Shown here: positions 13,001 to 21,235 of the stretch, piece by piece
Numbering within the stretch: position 1 is the first letter of the stretch
Layout: each line of letters opens with the position of its first letter
Source of the DNA: Asterias amurensis
Lineage: Eukaryota; Echinodermata; Asteroidea; Forcipulatida; Asteriidae
Direction of reading: 5' to 3'
NCBI RefSeq assembly: GCF_032118995.1
Contig: NC_092651.1
Span: forward strand, 22,118,349 to 22,182,348
DNA length: 64,000 nucleotides
The notes under the pieces: model-generated
What the model was told of the DNA's origin: nothing
Seen by the model: only the letters and a program-made list of their open reading frames with translations
Database searches by the model: none
Made by a program: the position numbers and the translations under genes

Positions 13001-16000
13001 TTCCTACAAATGAATTCCAATTCTCACCTACCGCAGGGACGAGCAGTTAATTAAAGCAGCATTCTGAATTTGATTGTTTATTTATCCACCGTTTTGGTTC
13101 TGACATTGTGCAATCTATAATTTCCTCCTTGCTCCCCTGTTCCAACAAAGAAAGAATTTGCCCACATGTCCACTGACACTATGCTGATATACTCTTCCCG
13201 TGTTCTAATTCGGTATGACTGAAATAACACCTTACTGATTTGCCCACATTTCCTCTGACACTAGTATTTTCTTTCTTGTTCTAGTTTGGTATGACTGAAA
13301 TAACACCTTACTGATTTTCCCACCGTGTCCACTGACACTAGTATTTTCTTTCTTGTTCTAGTTTGGTATGACTGAAATAACACCTTACTGATTTTCCCAC
13401 CGTGTCCACTGACACTAGTATTTTCTTTCTTGTTCTAGTTTGGTATGACAGAGACCGTCATCAGTGGAATTATTGACCAGTTTCCAGACAAGTTGCGTAA
13501 AAGGAAAACACTTTTTTCTTTTTGCGTGTGTTGTCTGTTCTTCCTCCTTGGTCTACCTCTTGTCACGAGGGTAAGATTTATTTTGTAGTTTTATACAAAG
13601 CATTCAGTGATCTTGTGTAAAAAAAACTATCTTGCCTTCTAAGGTGGAATTGATTTAAGGAGGGGATAAATTGCAATCTATATAACAAACTATTCAGTTC
13701 AGTTTTTAAATCTTGTCTAAAAGTCTAAAATGATAAATCTGGTTTCAGATTTCAATTGAAAAGAAAATGTAATAGATTCCCAGCACTCACACGTAAGGAA
13801 ATATCATTGGTTGTTTTGATTACTTACAATGAATTTTCCTGGTAAGTTTGCTGCCACCTAGTGTCCCAAAGGTCCCCCATTGTAAAAATTTTGAATAAGT
13901 TTACCTGAAAGTAATTTGAAAGTTTGCACACGATTTTATATATCAACTTGTTTTGCTTTGCTTTGTAGGGTGGTATTTATGTGTTTGAGTTAATCAACTG
14001 GTACAGTGCTTGGTTATCTTTGATGATTGTCGGCATGACGGAGTGTATCGCAATCGCATACTTCTATGGTAAGTCTATCAAAAATGCATTAAAGGCAGTG
14101 GACACTATTGGTAATTACTCAAAATAATTATTGGCATAAAACCTTACGTGGTGACGAGTAATGGGGAGATATTGATGGTATAAAACATTGTGAGAAACGG
14201 CTCCCTCTGAAGTGACATAGTTTTCGAGAAAGAAGTAATTTTCCACGAATTTGATTTTGAGACCTCAGATTTAGAATTTGAGGTCTCGAAATCAAGCATC
14301 TGAAAGCACACAACTTCGTGTGACAAGGGTGTTTTTTCTTTCATCTCGCAACTCCAACAACAAATCAAGCTCAAATTTTCACAGGTTTGTTATTTTATGC
14401 ATGAGTTGAGATACACCAAGTGAAAAGACTGGTCTTTGACAATTACCAAGAGTGTCCAGTGTCTTTAAAGGCACTGGACACTATTGGTGATTACTCAAAA
14501 TAATTATTAGCATAAAACCTTACTACTTGGTAAAAAGCAATGGAGAGCTGCTGTTAGTATATCACTTTGTGAGAAATGGCCCCCCTCTGAACATAGAGAA
14601 AGAAATCTGAAGTAACGTACTTTTTGAGAAAGAAGTCATACTTGAAAAAAAATGAATTAATTTCGAGACCTCGTCTCGAAATCAAGCATCTGAAAGTGTG
14701 ACAAGGGTATTTATCTTCCAATGTATTTTGTGTTATGTTTTATTACAAACTGGAACACATCCCTTTTTTTTTGTTATGCTTACAATTGTTTTGAGTAATT
14801 ACCAATAGTGTCCACTGCCTTTAATAGTCTGATATGTAACTAGATTGAAGCCCTGAACCCACCTCAATTACTTTCTCCGTAATTTTTCTTGAAATAACTG
14901 CCCCTGGTCTATTTTCTTGATTTGTCTTTGTCGATTTTACTTTTTGGTTTTGGCTTTCTCGATTTCACTTTCCTGATTTGGTGATCTCAATTTAACTTTT
15001 ACAAATTTTAGAAACTTGATTTGAATCGTTCTCTCAATGTTATTTCCTTGAGTTGGATGTCTCTATTTTTCTTTTTTTGATTTGAGTTGCAGTTCTTGAT
15101 TTTGCTTTCTCAATTTTAATTTCTTCAATTGACTGTCCAATTTTACTTTTTTTTATACAGGTGTAAAACGGTTCTTAGCTGATATCAACCAAATGCTTGG
15201 TTATGACATCATTATTTGGTGGTGGTATTGCTTCTGTTGGCTCTTTATGACGCCAGCCATCATTATTGTAAGTAATTGAGCATGTCTGCTGAGCGAAATT
15301 GTGTTATGCTTAGATGAGGTACTTGTTGTACTTATCATACTTAAAAAGGTTTTGGGGTCGATTTCACAAAGAGTTAGAACTAGTCCTAACTTAGGACTAG
15401 TCCCATGATTATTAAAAACCTAAGGCATAGTCCTAAGTTAAACTCATCCTAACTCGAATTAAGATAAGTCCTAACTCGAATTAAGATAAGTCTTAACTCT
15501 TTGTGAACCCCGCCACTGAACACATTTGGTAATTGTCAAAGACCTGTATTGTCACTTGGTGTATCTCAACATTATGCATATAAAATAACAAATCTGTTCG
15601 TTCATTCATTCATTCATTCATTCATTCATTCAATGTTGACTCAGTTTGTCATCAAATATGCAAGAGAATAATGGAAAAAACACCCTTATTGTACAATTTT
15701 TTGTGCTTTCATAAAAAGGCTTTAGCTCATTCCCCCATTAATACATCTGGGTGAAGAGAAGCAGTTATGGTTAAGAGCCAAGTACATAGTTATCATGATA
15801 CTGGGAATTGACACAAACTCCATTATACACTCCCTAAAGAAGATATTGTCTTTAAATTGCTGAAAAATAATGAACAAAAGAATATTTGGTAACCCCCCCT
15901 ATTGTTTGTCTTTCCCTCCCCCTCCACCCCCACTCTCGTGATAAGGTCCAGTTACGTCTGGCTATATATCTCTCTTTACTTATATAGAACACAGAGATGA

Positions 16001-17461
16001 TTTCATGTTTAACATTCTTAATTTCTCATCCACAGTTCATCATAGTGTTTGGCATCTGGGAGTATGTCCCGGTATTCTACGGCACATACAAATACCCAGC
16101 GTGGGCTGAAGCAATAGGTTGGCTCATGGCCTTCATTGCACCGGCCATGATACCACTCTTTATGGTCTTCAATTACTTCTTCATGTCAGAGGGAGACACC
16201 GTTCCACAGGTAAGCCTTCTACAGAGGGTAGTGTTTAAAACCCCGCGATGCCCCACCCATGTCAGATTTACACGAATGTCCTCCTAATAGTCTGCAGCCA
16301 GTATAGACAGTTGTTCCGGAAACGTGGATAGCTCATTTGTTACATGTTCATTATTTCACACTTTTTAACCTTCCAACCTTCCAAGCAGTTAAGAAACACA
16401 TCTTTGAATTTTTGTTTACAAATATTAAATCTCATTATATCACTCTCTGGCAGACAGGAGGCAGGAAAGTACAGCAGGCCGAACCTATTTTAAGTCAAAT
16501 CAAGGAAGTATTACAGGGGGTTATTTAAACTACTATTCCACTAATCCTATACCGTGGGAATAGGCCTATATATTGGTCCTCTGTTGGGGAAACTTTGACA
16601 CATACTACTGTACACCCTAAATTATCACCGACTTGATGAGCATGCATTTAAGTTACACACTGCCCTCTATAGACAGTTTGCTGTCTATAGAGGGACAGTT
16701 TGCTGTCTATTAATCTACCTACCTGCAATGGCCCTATAAATTGCCATATAAATACCTGTCTGCCCAAATTCCATGCTTGTTTCATCCAAGACACAATCCC
16801 ATCACATGATAGTAATAGATAGCTGTCCCTGACTGATTTAATTCACAAACTTCTTAAAGGCACTTGGCACTATTATTGGTAAATATATGCTGGCATAACA
16901 AATTCCTTGGTAACGAGCAATTGTGAGTTGTTGATAGTATAAAACATTGTGAGAAACTGCTCCCTCTGTGTTAACATAGTTGTTGAGAAAGAGGTAATTT
17001 CTCACTCAAATCAGTAAAAGACTTTTCAGACAGCTGGGAGCACAGACATTTTTTTTGTGCAACAAAGGTGTTTATTTAATTAGTTATTCTCTTGCAACGT
17101 TGATGACCAATTGAGTCCAAAATTCCACAGATTTATTATTTTATGCATGATGTGGAATACACCAAGTGAGAATACTGGTCTTTGACAATTACCAAAGGTT
17201 TCCATTGCTTTTAAGTCAAGCTTATTTTGTTGTCATCCATTCCTTTCTTGGTTCCAAATCATTGATAACACTTCAATTGCTTTCTCCTTTTCTCTTTGCC
17301 CTCAACAGAGACTTTCCTCTTTAATCAGACCGACGAGTGAATGGGAGTCCATCCGCGCCCACAACGAGAGCCCAGAAAACAACGACGGTCATCTCGCATT
17401 GACCAAGATTGAATCAAATCTCACAATGAATGGAAATACTAAACCAGGTCAAGCGGTATGA
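3918..17461 (+). CDS. SLC6A5-like: SLC6 family Na+/Cl- dependent transporter, glycine-transporter-like, 3' part (10 exons)
   Basis: Plasma-membrane symporter that moves a small amino-acid transmitter into cells with Na+ and Cl-. Exons: 3918-4050, 7604-7738, 8423-8526, 9849-9973, 10585-10697, 13439-13570, 13969-14068, 15161-15267, 16036-16209, 17309-17461. They join in phase with GT-AG borders into 425 codons ending in TGA. The first exon begins at the third base of a codon and encodes TM4, so TM1-3 and the start lie upstream of the window. Family landmarks: [18 protein letters not shown] (TM4/5), [10 protein letters not shown] (unwound TM6), [34 protein letters not shown] (TM8, Na2-site Asp), [14 protein letters not shown], and TM11-12 up to [10 protein letters not shown]. 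The Trp in AWGG, RG(L)TLEGA and the C-terminal GDT..QRL...W pattern resemble vertebrate GlyT1/GlyT2 more than GABA or monoamine carriers. Substrate is inferred; proline or another amino acid is possible. Confidence 0.9.
4168..4309. mobile_element. Family B MITE, right-end fragment
   Basis: AGGGTGTTTTTTCTTCCATT, CGACGATCAGTTGAG, ATACACCGAGTGAGAAGACT and the terminal GTCCTGTGCCTTTAAG match family B. Confidence 0.7.
4731..5016. mobile_element. Family B MITE, inverted copy
   Basis: Reads the family B blocks in reverse: GGTGTATCCCAACATGCATA, ACAAACCTGTGAAAA, GGGAGCTGTTTCTCACAATG, and ends AATAGTGCCCAGTACCTTTAAG. Confidence 0.75.
5484..5700. mobile_element. Family C MITE, diverged half copy
   Basis: AAAGGGGCACGGTGCC, TTGGAAAGATGTATTTAAA, AATGATCCACACGAATATGC and AAACACGGTCGGCCATTT follow the order of the left half of family C (18087-18450). 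Confidence 0.6.
7426..7495 (-). repeat. tRNA-derived SINE fragment
   Basis: GGGGATTCGAACCCACAACC is a minus-strand B box (T arm), followed by CTTGTGATTGTAAG..CAGTCTTACCACTGGACAC where a tRNA D arm would be. It lacks a proper cloverleaf, so it is a SINE head, not a tRNA gene. Confidence 0.6.
7604..7738 (+). CDS. SLC6A5-like: SLC6 transporter exon: TM5 and extracellular loop 3
   Basis: Acceptor TTTTCAG, donor AAG|GTAAAT; 45 whole codons. [20 protein letters not shown] is TM5. [20 protein letters not shown] is the loop with the GlyT-like LEGA motif. Confidence 0.92.
8423..8526 (+). CDS. SLC6A5-like: SLC6 transporter exon: TM6 substrate-site helix
   Basis: Acceptor TTGTTCAG, donor TTTCAG|GTATGT; ends in phase 2. 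It encodes [19 protein letters not shown] and [13 protein letters not shown] is the glycine-transporter form of the unwound TM6; the Pro before it is more usual in monoamine carriers. Confidence 0.92.
8556..9345 (-). mobile_element. LINE 3' fragment (reverse-transcriptase C-terminal region)
   Basis: On the minus strand 9330-8971 reads [20 protein letters not shown], then [16 protein letters not shown] and [13 protein letters not shown]. This is the layout of the C-terminal end of CR1/L2/Rex-type LINE polymerases. It continues through AT-rich sequence with an (AAAC)n stretch (8759-8822) and ends in tandem TTCAA units at 8556-8581, the usual sort of LINE 3' end. It is 5'-truncated and inactive. 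Confidence 0.75.
8759..8822. repeat. (AAAC)n microsatellite
   Basis: About 16 AAAC units inside the LINE fragment. It generates minus-strand LFVCLFVC open frames that are not genes. Confidence 0.97.
9521..9776. mobile_element. Foldback MITE, family A, second full copy
   Basis: Ends CAGGGCCCAATTTCATAGAG and its inverse ending CCCTG; the interior closely matches 29-272 throughout. It lies in the SLC6 intron before the TM7 exon, ending about 70 bp before it. Degenerate relatives with the same ends occur at 17541-17715, 33584-33792, 38450-38575 and 49299-49494. Confidence 0.88.
9849..9973 (+). CDS. SLC6A5-like: SLC6 transporter exon: TM7
   Basis: Acceptor CCTTGCTAG, donor CAAG|GTAAGA; enters with the third base of an Arg codon and leaves in phase 1. 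It encodes [20 protein letters not shown] (TM7) and the loop [17 protein letters not shown]. Confidence 0.92.
10585..10697 (+). CDS. SLC6A5-like: SLC6 transporter exon: start of TM8
   Basis: Acceptor TTATTAAG, donor ACACAG|GTAAGC; ends in phase 0. It encodes [19 protein letters not shown] and [14 protein letters not shown], with the conserved TM8 Asp of the second sodium site. The last 17 coding bases and the donor are repeated twice downstream (see the 133-bp repeat). Confidence 0.92.
10681..11075 (+). repeat. 133-bp tandem repeat, 3 copies, carrying copies of an exon end and its splice donor
   Basis: Unit starts lie at 10681, 10814 and 10947, exactly 133 bases apart. Each begins with a version of the end of the TM8 exon, TTGGATTGGATACACA, followed by GTAAGCCAATCAGAATA. 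The first copy contains the real donor; copies two and three read ACAT|GTAAGC and still look like usable donors. The third copy is more diverged at its far end. Copy divergence is low, so the duplication looks recent. Confidence 0.93.
10698..13438 (+). other. SLC6 intron with duplicated sequence at both ends
   Basis: Starts inside the 133-bp repeat and ends inside the 77-bp repeat. Between them lie AT-rich DNA and a family B MITE (12446-12797). No exon was seen. Confidence 0.85.
12446..12797. mobile_element. Family B MITE, full-length copy
   Basis: About 350 bp. Left end TAAAGGCAGTGGACACTATT, right end AATAGTGTCCACTGTCTTTA, i.e. inverted termini of about 20 bp. Ordered internal blocks: TTGATAGTATAAAA, AAACAGCTCCCTCTGAAGT, a short palindrome around GAGACCTCAAGTTT, GCATCTGAAAGCACACAAC, GACAAGGGTGTTTTTTC, TCAAATTTTCACAGG. 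It is non-coding and taken here as the family reference. Confidence 0.88.
13126..13452 (+). repeat. 77-bp tandem repeat, 4 copies, carrying copies of a splice acceptor and exon start
   Basis: The acceptor-like element TTCTA(G/A)TT begins at 13203, 13279, 13356 and 13433, i.e. 76, 77 and 77 bases apart. The last is the true acceptor of the next SLC6 exon. The two middle copies have an intact AG followed by TTTGGTATGACTGAAATAAC, echoing the exon start TTTGGTATGACAGAG; the first copy has AA instead of AG. Each decoy would read FGMTEITPY then a stop. Confidence 0.92.
13439..13570 (+). CDS. SLC6A5-like: SLC6 transporter exon: end of TM8 and TM9
   Basis: Acceptor TTGTTCTAG, donor ACGAGG|GTAAGA; 44 whole codons. 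It encodes [20 protein letters not shown] (TM8 end and loop, close to GlyT2-type sequence) and [17 protein letters not shown] (TM9). Confidence 0.92.
13969..14068 (+). CDS. SLC6A5-like: SLC6 transporter exon: TM10
   Basis: Acceptor CTTTGTAG, donor TATG|GTAAGT; ends in phase 1. It encodes [20 protein letters not shown] and [12 protein letters not shown]. Confidence 0.92.
14090..14467. mobile_element. Family B MITE
   Basis: Full copy in the SLC6 intron after the TM10 exon, directly abutting a second copy (14465-14823). Left end TTAAAGGCAGTGGACACTAT, right end GTGTCCAGTGTCTTTAAAG. Confidence 0.88.
14465..14823. mobile_element. Family B MITE, adjacent second copy
   Basis: Begins TAAAGGCACTGGACACTATT where the previous copy ends, and finishes AATAGTGTCCACTGCCTTTA. 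The middle is shortened compared with the copy at 12446. Confidence 0.87.
15161..15267 (+). CDS. SLC6A5-like: SLC6 transporter exon: intracellular loop 5 and start of TM11
   Basis: Acceptor TTATACAG, donor ATTATT|GTAAGT. It encodes [15 protein letters not shown], a typical SLC6 loop, then [17 protein letters not shown]. Confidence 0.92.
15353..15512. mobile_element. Family D foldback (GTCCTAACTC)
   Basis: GGGGTCGATTTCACAAAGAG at the left is mirrored by CTCTTTGTGAACCCCGCC at the right; the inside is multiple copies and inverses of TAGTCCTAACTTAGGACTAG and AACTCGAATTAAGATAAGT. A relative lies at 44106-44220. Confidence 0.75.
15514..15725. mobile_element. Family B MITE fragment with (TTCA)n inside
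   Basis: CACTGAACACATTTGGTAAT..GTCAAAGACC..GGTGTATCTCAACATTATGC matches family B in inverse order, then (TTCA)n at 15597-15631, then AGAGAATAATGGAAAAAACA. Confidence 0.7.
16036..16209 (+). CDS. SLC6A5-like: SLC6 transporter exon: TM11-TM12
   Basis: Acceptor TCATCCACAG, donor CCACAG|GTAAGC; 58 whole codons. It encodes [20 protein letters not shown], then [13 protein letters not shown] and the last membrane helix up to [14 protein letters not shown]. Confidence 0.93.
16665..16712. repeat. Short hairpin with a repeated half
   Basis: CCCTCTATAGACAG-TTTG-CTGTCTATAGAGGG is a perfect 14-bp stem, followed by a further ACAGTTTGCTGTCTAT. It lies in the last SLC6 intron. Confidence 0.8.
16855..17214. 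mobile_element. Family B MITE
   Basis: TAAAGGCACTTGGCACTATT at the left, TTTCCATTGCTTTTAAGTC at the right, with the usual internal blocks. More diverged than the 12446 copy. Confidence 0.8.
17309..17461 (+). CDS. SLC6A5-like: SLC6 transporter last exon: cytosolic C-terminus and stop
   Basis: Acceptor CCTCAACAG; 50 codons plus TGA at 17459-17461. [20 protein letters not shown] matches the start of GlyT tails in pattern (RL..., then W). The rest is hydrophilic with no clear motif. Confidence 0.88.
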   Translation, partial: RLSSLIRPTSEWESIRAHNESPENNDGHLALTKIESNLTMNGNTKPGQAV

Positions 17462-17540
17462 AAACTGATCAATGGTCATAAAGGGTCACGACAGTGGAAC
17501 AAGTAAAAGAGGAGTAGTTTAACTTGCAGTTGTTTATAAC

Positions 17541-17715
17541 CGGGCCTCAAATTCATAAAACTGTTCAGCAGAAAATTCTGCTAAGCAAATTGTCTAACTA
17601 AGCAAGAAATGATCGAGGTACCAGTTGAGGCGATGGTAGCTGTCTGGTTTTCAGGCTGGTAACCCTTTGTTTACTAAGCAAACGTTTTTCTTTTATGCTA
17701 AACAAGTTTGAAATG
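17541..17715. mobile_element. Foldback MITE, degenerate family A relative
   Basis: Shows GGGCCTCAAATTCATAAAAC, TTCTGCTAAGCAAA and ACTAAGCAAACG blocks typical of family A, about 80 bp after the SLC6 stop codon, so probably within the 3' UTR. The right end is unclear. Confidence 0.5.
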
Positions 17716-18086
17716 GAGTTTGAAATGGTTTGGGGGTTTATTTGTTTGATTTATGGTTTGAAGGATTGGTTTTATAAACTAAAAACACATGCATTATACC
17801 GTTAGGTGTGTGTTGTTGTCTTTTTGGTTGTTTTTGTCTCTTTTGAAAGTTTGTTGACCTGCAATACTCCAAGACATTATTTGTAAAATACTTTTGTGTA
17901 CATTGGAAGGAGCTGCAAGGAACTGACAATGGTCTTAAGAATATAATTGTGACAGTATAAAGGAATACAAGAAAACTGAAATAAGCAGTGCCAAGTTCAT
18001 GCAAAGATGGTATATAAGATGTCTGTACCAGAAGTCTTAAGTTTCAATAATTTATCAGAGTGTAAGAGGAGACACAATATATTCTA

Positions 18087-18450
18087 TTTAAAGGAACACG
18101 TTGCCTTGGATCGGACGAGTTGGTCTTTGAAAAGCGTTTGTAACTGTTTGTCGGGAAATGCAAATGGTTAGATAGATAACTTAAAAGTAGAATTATAATG
18201 ATCCATGCAAGTATTACTAGAAATTGCATGGTTTTCCTTTTACCTCGTTGACTCACACGGTCGGCCATTTATGATTTTTGACTACCATAAATGGCCAATC
18301 GTGTTAGTTCACAAAGTAAAGGGATAACCACGCAATTTCGGGGCAAATTTGTGTGGATCATTGAATTGTACTTTTAAAACATCTTTCTAACCATATGCAT
18401 TTTTATAACAAAGACCAACTCCACTGATCCAAGGCATTGTGTTCCTTTAA
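18087..18450. mobile_element. Family C foldback MITE, full-length
   Basis: About 364 bp and palindromic over its length. Left end TTAAAGGAACACGTTGCCTT, right end AAGGCATTGTGTTCCTTTAA. The centre has AACTAACACGG-type arms: TCACACGGTCGGCCATTTATG against CATAAATGGCCAATCGTG. The other full copy is at 58107-58470. Confidence 0.9.
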
Positions 18451-19299
18451 GACAAGCTTGAATGAAAACTGCAACAAGTGAACATTTCTGAAACTCATTT
18501 AAACAAGTTCAATCAATAAGGAAATTGAATCGACATGAGTGTAGAAAACAAACCAATTTTAGCGAAAATCACTGTCCAAAAACCCTTCTCCTGTGCTTTT
18601 CATAACGATTTGCGACAAGAACTTCAATGTTTAAATTTGGTGTAAACCACCAAGTTACATTTTAAAAGTTTGTTTATTTTAAATGCAGCACCTACATGTG
18701 TTTACTCTACAAATAATTAAACGTGTAACAAAAGTTTTCAAGGGACTTGGAAGTTGTACATTTTAAATTGATACAGTTCTGTTTTATGTTCTCTCTCCAA
18801 AAGCTAAGTAAAATTACACACAAAAGAGTTATAAAATAGATACGGAGAAGGCTAGACTGGGAAAAAAAATTTACCCAAAGGTTCAGGATAAAAATATTTC
18901 TAAAAGGCACAGACACCCAATACATTTTTCGTAGATAGGTTCACTTCCATATTTTCCCACTCATTAAGTCTTTTAAAACATAACTGCATTCTGGATTGTC
19001 CAGATGCACATCCCAATCTATGCATACGATACATTGCAGCTGATATTTGACATGGTGTTACCATGGTGACTGTATCTAAAACAATGGTTTTGATAAATCC
19101 AGATGGCAGGTTTGTCTATGATAACTGCGTTGCTTCCAAAACCCTTAACTGTAGCTGTGGCTACTGTTGCTGTGTTTATAATCAGGACCCACAAAATTTG
19201 TAGATCTGAATTGAAGAAAATTTGTGTGTGAAATAAGCAATTGTGCCAAAACATCATCGACACAATAGTTAACTAATATGAGTCAGTTTCTCACAATGA

Positions 19300-19680
19300 A
19301 TGTGTAACACCCAAGTATTATACACTAAGTGTAAGACTAAAGTGTTACATGACTCAAGTATTAAACACTAAGTGTAGCACTCAAGTGTTAAACAACAAGT
19401 GTTGGACACTGTGTAAGACTCGAGTGTTAAACACCAAGTACAAGACCCAAGTGTTTAACACTAAATGTAACACCATTGGTGTTAGACACTCAGTGTTACA
19501 CTCAAGTGTAACACTCGAGTGTTATACACTGAGTGTAAGACCCAAGTGTAACACTCGAGTGTTAGACACCGAGTGTAAGACTCAAGTGTAACACTCGAGT
19601 GTTGGACACTGAGTGTAAGACCCAAGTGTAACACTCGAGTGTTAGACACCAAGTGTAAGACTCAAGTGTTAGACACAAAT
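19300..19680. repeat. Satellite of about 20/40-bp units (GTGTAAGACTCAAGTGTTA)
   Basis: Tandem variants of AGTGTAAGACCCAAGTGTAA and CACTCGAGTGTTAGACACCG. Higher-order 40-bp period is clearest at 19490-19660. CACTCGAGTG is its own complement and recurs in each unit. Confidence 0.93.
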
Positions 19681-19848
19681 TACAAAAACCAAGTTTTTTA
19701 GACAACGAAATGTAAGACTCATATTAGACACCAAGTGCTAGTCCGATAATAAGCAAGTCAATCATTCAAATCACTATCATTACCACAGACTACTCTCTAA
19801 ATAATGTAAAGGAGTGAAAAACACAAATTTCTACACGTTGAGTTGTCC

Positions 19849-20060
19849 CTCATATGGCTCTTTGAAAAGAGTGGTGGTTATTTCACTCTTTTAGAGGGGT
19901 TTCACTCCAGGACAGAGTGAAAAATCACTCAAAAGGATGCAAACTTCAATCTTAAAGAGTGGAAGACCACTCAAAAAATAGTTGTCCCTCATATGGCTCT
20001 TCAAAGAGTGCTTTTTTACTTTTTTGCATTTAGAGAGTAGTTTCATAACTCACTCAGGTC
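19849..20060. repeat. Imperfect direct duplication of about 130-bp period
   Basis: GTTGTCCCTCATATGGCTCTT appears near 19843 and 19980, each followed by AAAGAGTG and a run of ACTCTTT/AAAGAGT inverse blocks. Confidence 0.7.
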
Positions 20061-21099
20061 AGGTTACAACCTGGACAATATAGAAACCATTTTCTCTGGC
20101 ATTGGGTATCAGGTTTATCAAATAGATTTATAAATGGAAACATTTTATTGCTTTCACAATATTGTGGGTTCAACTATCACTCCATTGACATGCTGCTATT
20201 TATACCCGTCCCTTTTATAAAACAAGACGATGATTAGAGGAAAAGCTTTATTGGTATGGAGTGACTACAACAGCTTAAGTTATTTTATAAAACCAGGGTC
20301 TTCATTTTTATGAGGGTTGCAAAGTAGGTAGGCCTAAAACAATGACATAAAAAACATGTCATCACTTTGAACTCTTGTAGAGTCTTTGTTCCTGATCCTG
20401 AACGATTGTTGAATGAATTTGATAGAAGGTGCGGACTTACTCATCACAATACAACATTTAGAAAAATGGCACTTTCCAGTAAAAAAGAAAAACAAGAATG
20501 AACATCAACATTATGTTTAATATTTGTATCTGAAATGGATTTTCTCTGAACAAACCTAACATTTAACAACAGTTTTTATAAGTCTCTGAAATTGACCAAG
20601 AATTCAGGTAAATAGTTGTTCTGCATCTGAAAATTAATAATCCAGTCGACTTCAGGAAAAAAAATAATAATATTGTACTAATATGTTCTAAACATTTCTG
20701 CTAAAGAAAAACATTAAACAGAAAGAAATGTGTAAGGGAGTCAAAAGTATTTATGAATCTATGTAAAGGATTCAATTGTACAAAGCAATAGTTACATTTT
20801 GAAAATAAAGGGTGTATAAATGTCTTGTGTGTATGGTAGTGCGCTGTAAAGAATATTACATTATGGTAAACAAATTCTTTTTAATAACAATTAATTACTG
20901 CCGCCATTATGCAGGTTGGCATAAATATGACCATTTAATCCCGATTTGAATAATACTGTTTCGAACTGGTCAGTAAACCCTGAATGATAAGTGATTAGAT
21001 TCAAACAATCAGGATGGGTTGTGATATTTTGTATTTTTCTTTTTTTAGAATAAGATTCAAATCATTATGGGCATAGGATTCGAACTGCCTCTACCTACC

Positions 21100-21235
21100 G
21101 GGCAATCTCGGTAGTCTAGTTGGTAAGGATTGTGGGTTCGAATCCCACGCGAGTAATCCTGTGATATTTGTTCACAGGACTTGGGAAAGTACTGAGTAGG
21201 CCTACACAGTGCTAACACACATCAGTGTACGAGTA
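21100..21235 (+). repeat. tRNA-derived SINE, plus orientation
   Basis: GGTAGTCTAGTTGGTAAGGA resembles a pol III A box and GGGTTCGAATCCCAC a B box, but the anticodon arm is missing. The body that follows (ACTTGGGAAAGTACTGAGTA, GCTAACACACATCAGTG) recurs inverted at 63113-63268 and 49772-49910, which defines a SINE family. Confidence 0.75.

Larger units (their letters stand above)
17462..19300. other. SLC6 3' UTR / flank with MITEs
   Basis: Holds a family A relative (17541-17715) and a full family C element (18087-18450). I found no confident polyadenylation signal to place the transcript end. Confidence 0.5.

Noticed and set aside
19349-19591. Cys/Thr-rich open frame
   Set aside because: Lies wholly inside the 20/40-bp satellite.
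21100-21235. tRNA gene
   Set aside because: A and B boxes are present but there is no anticodon arm or closed acceptor stem; same-body copies elsewhere show it is a SINE.
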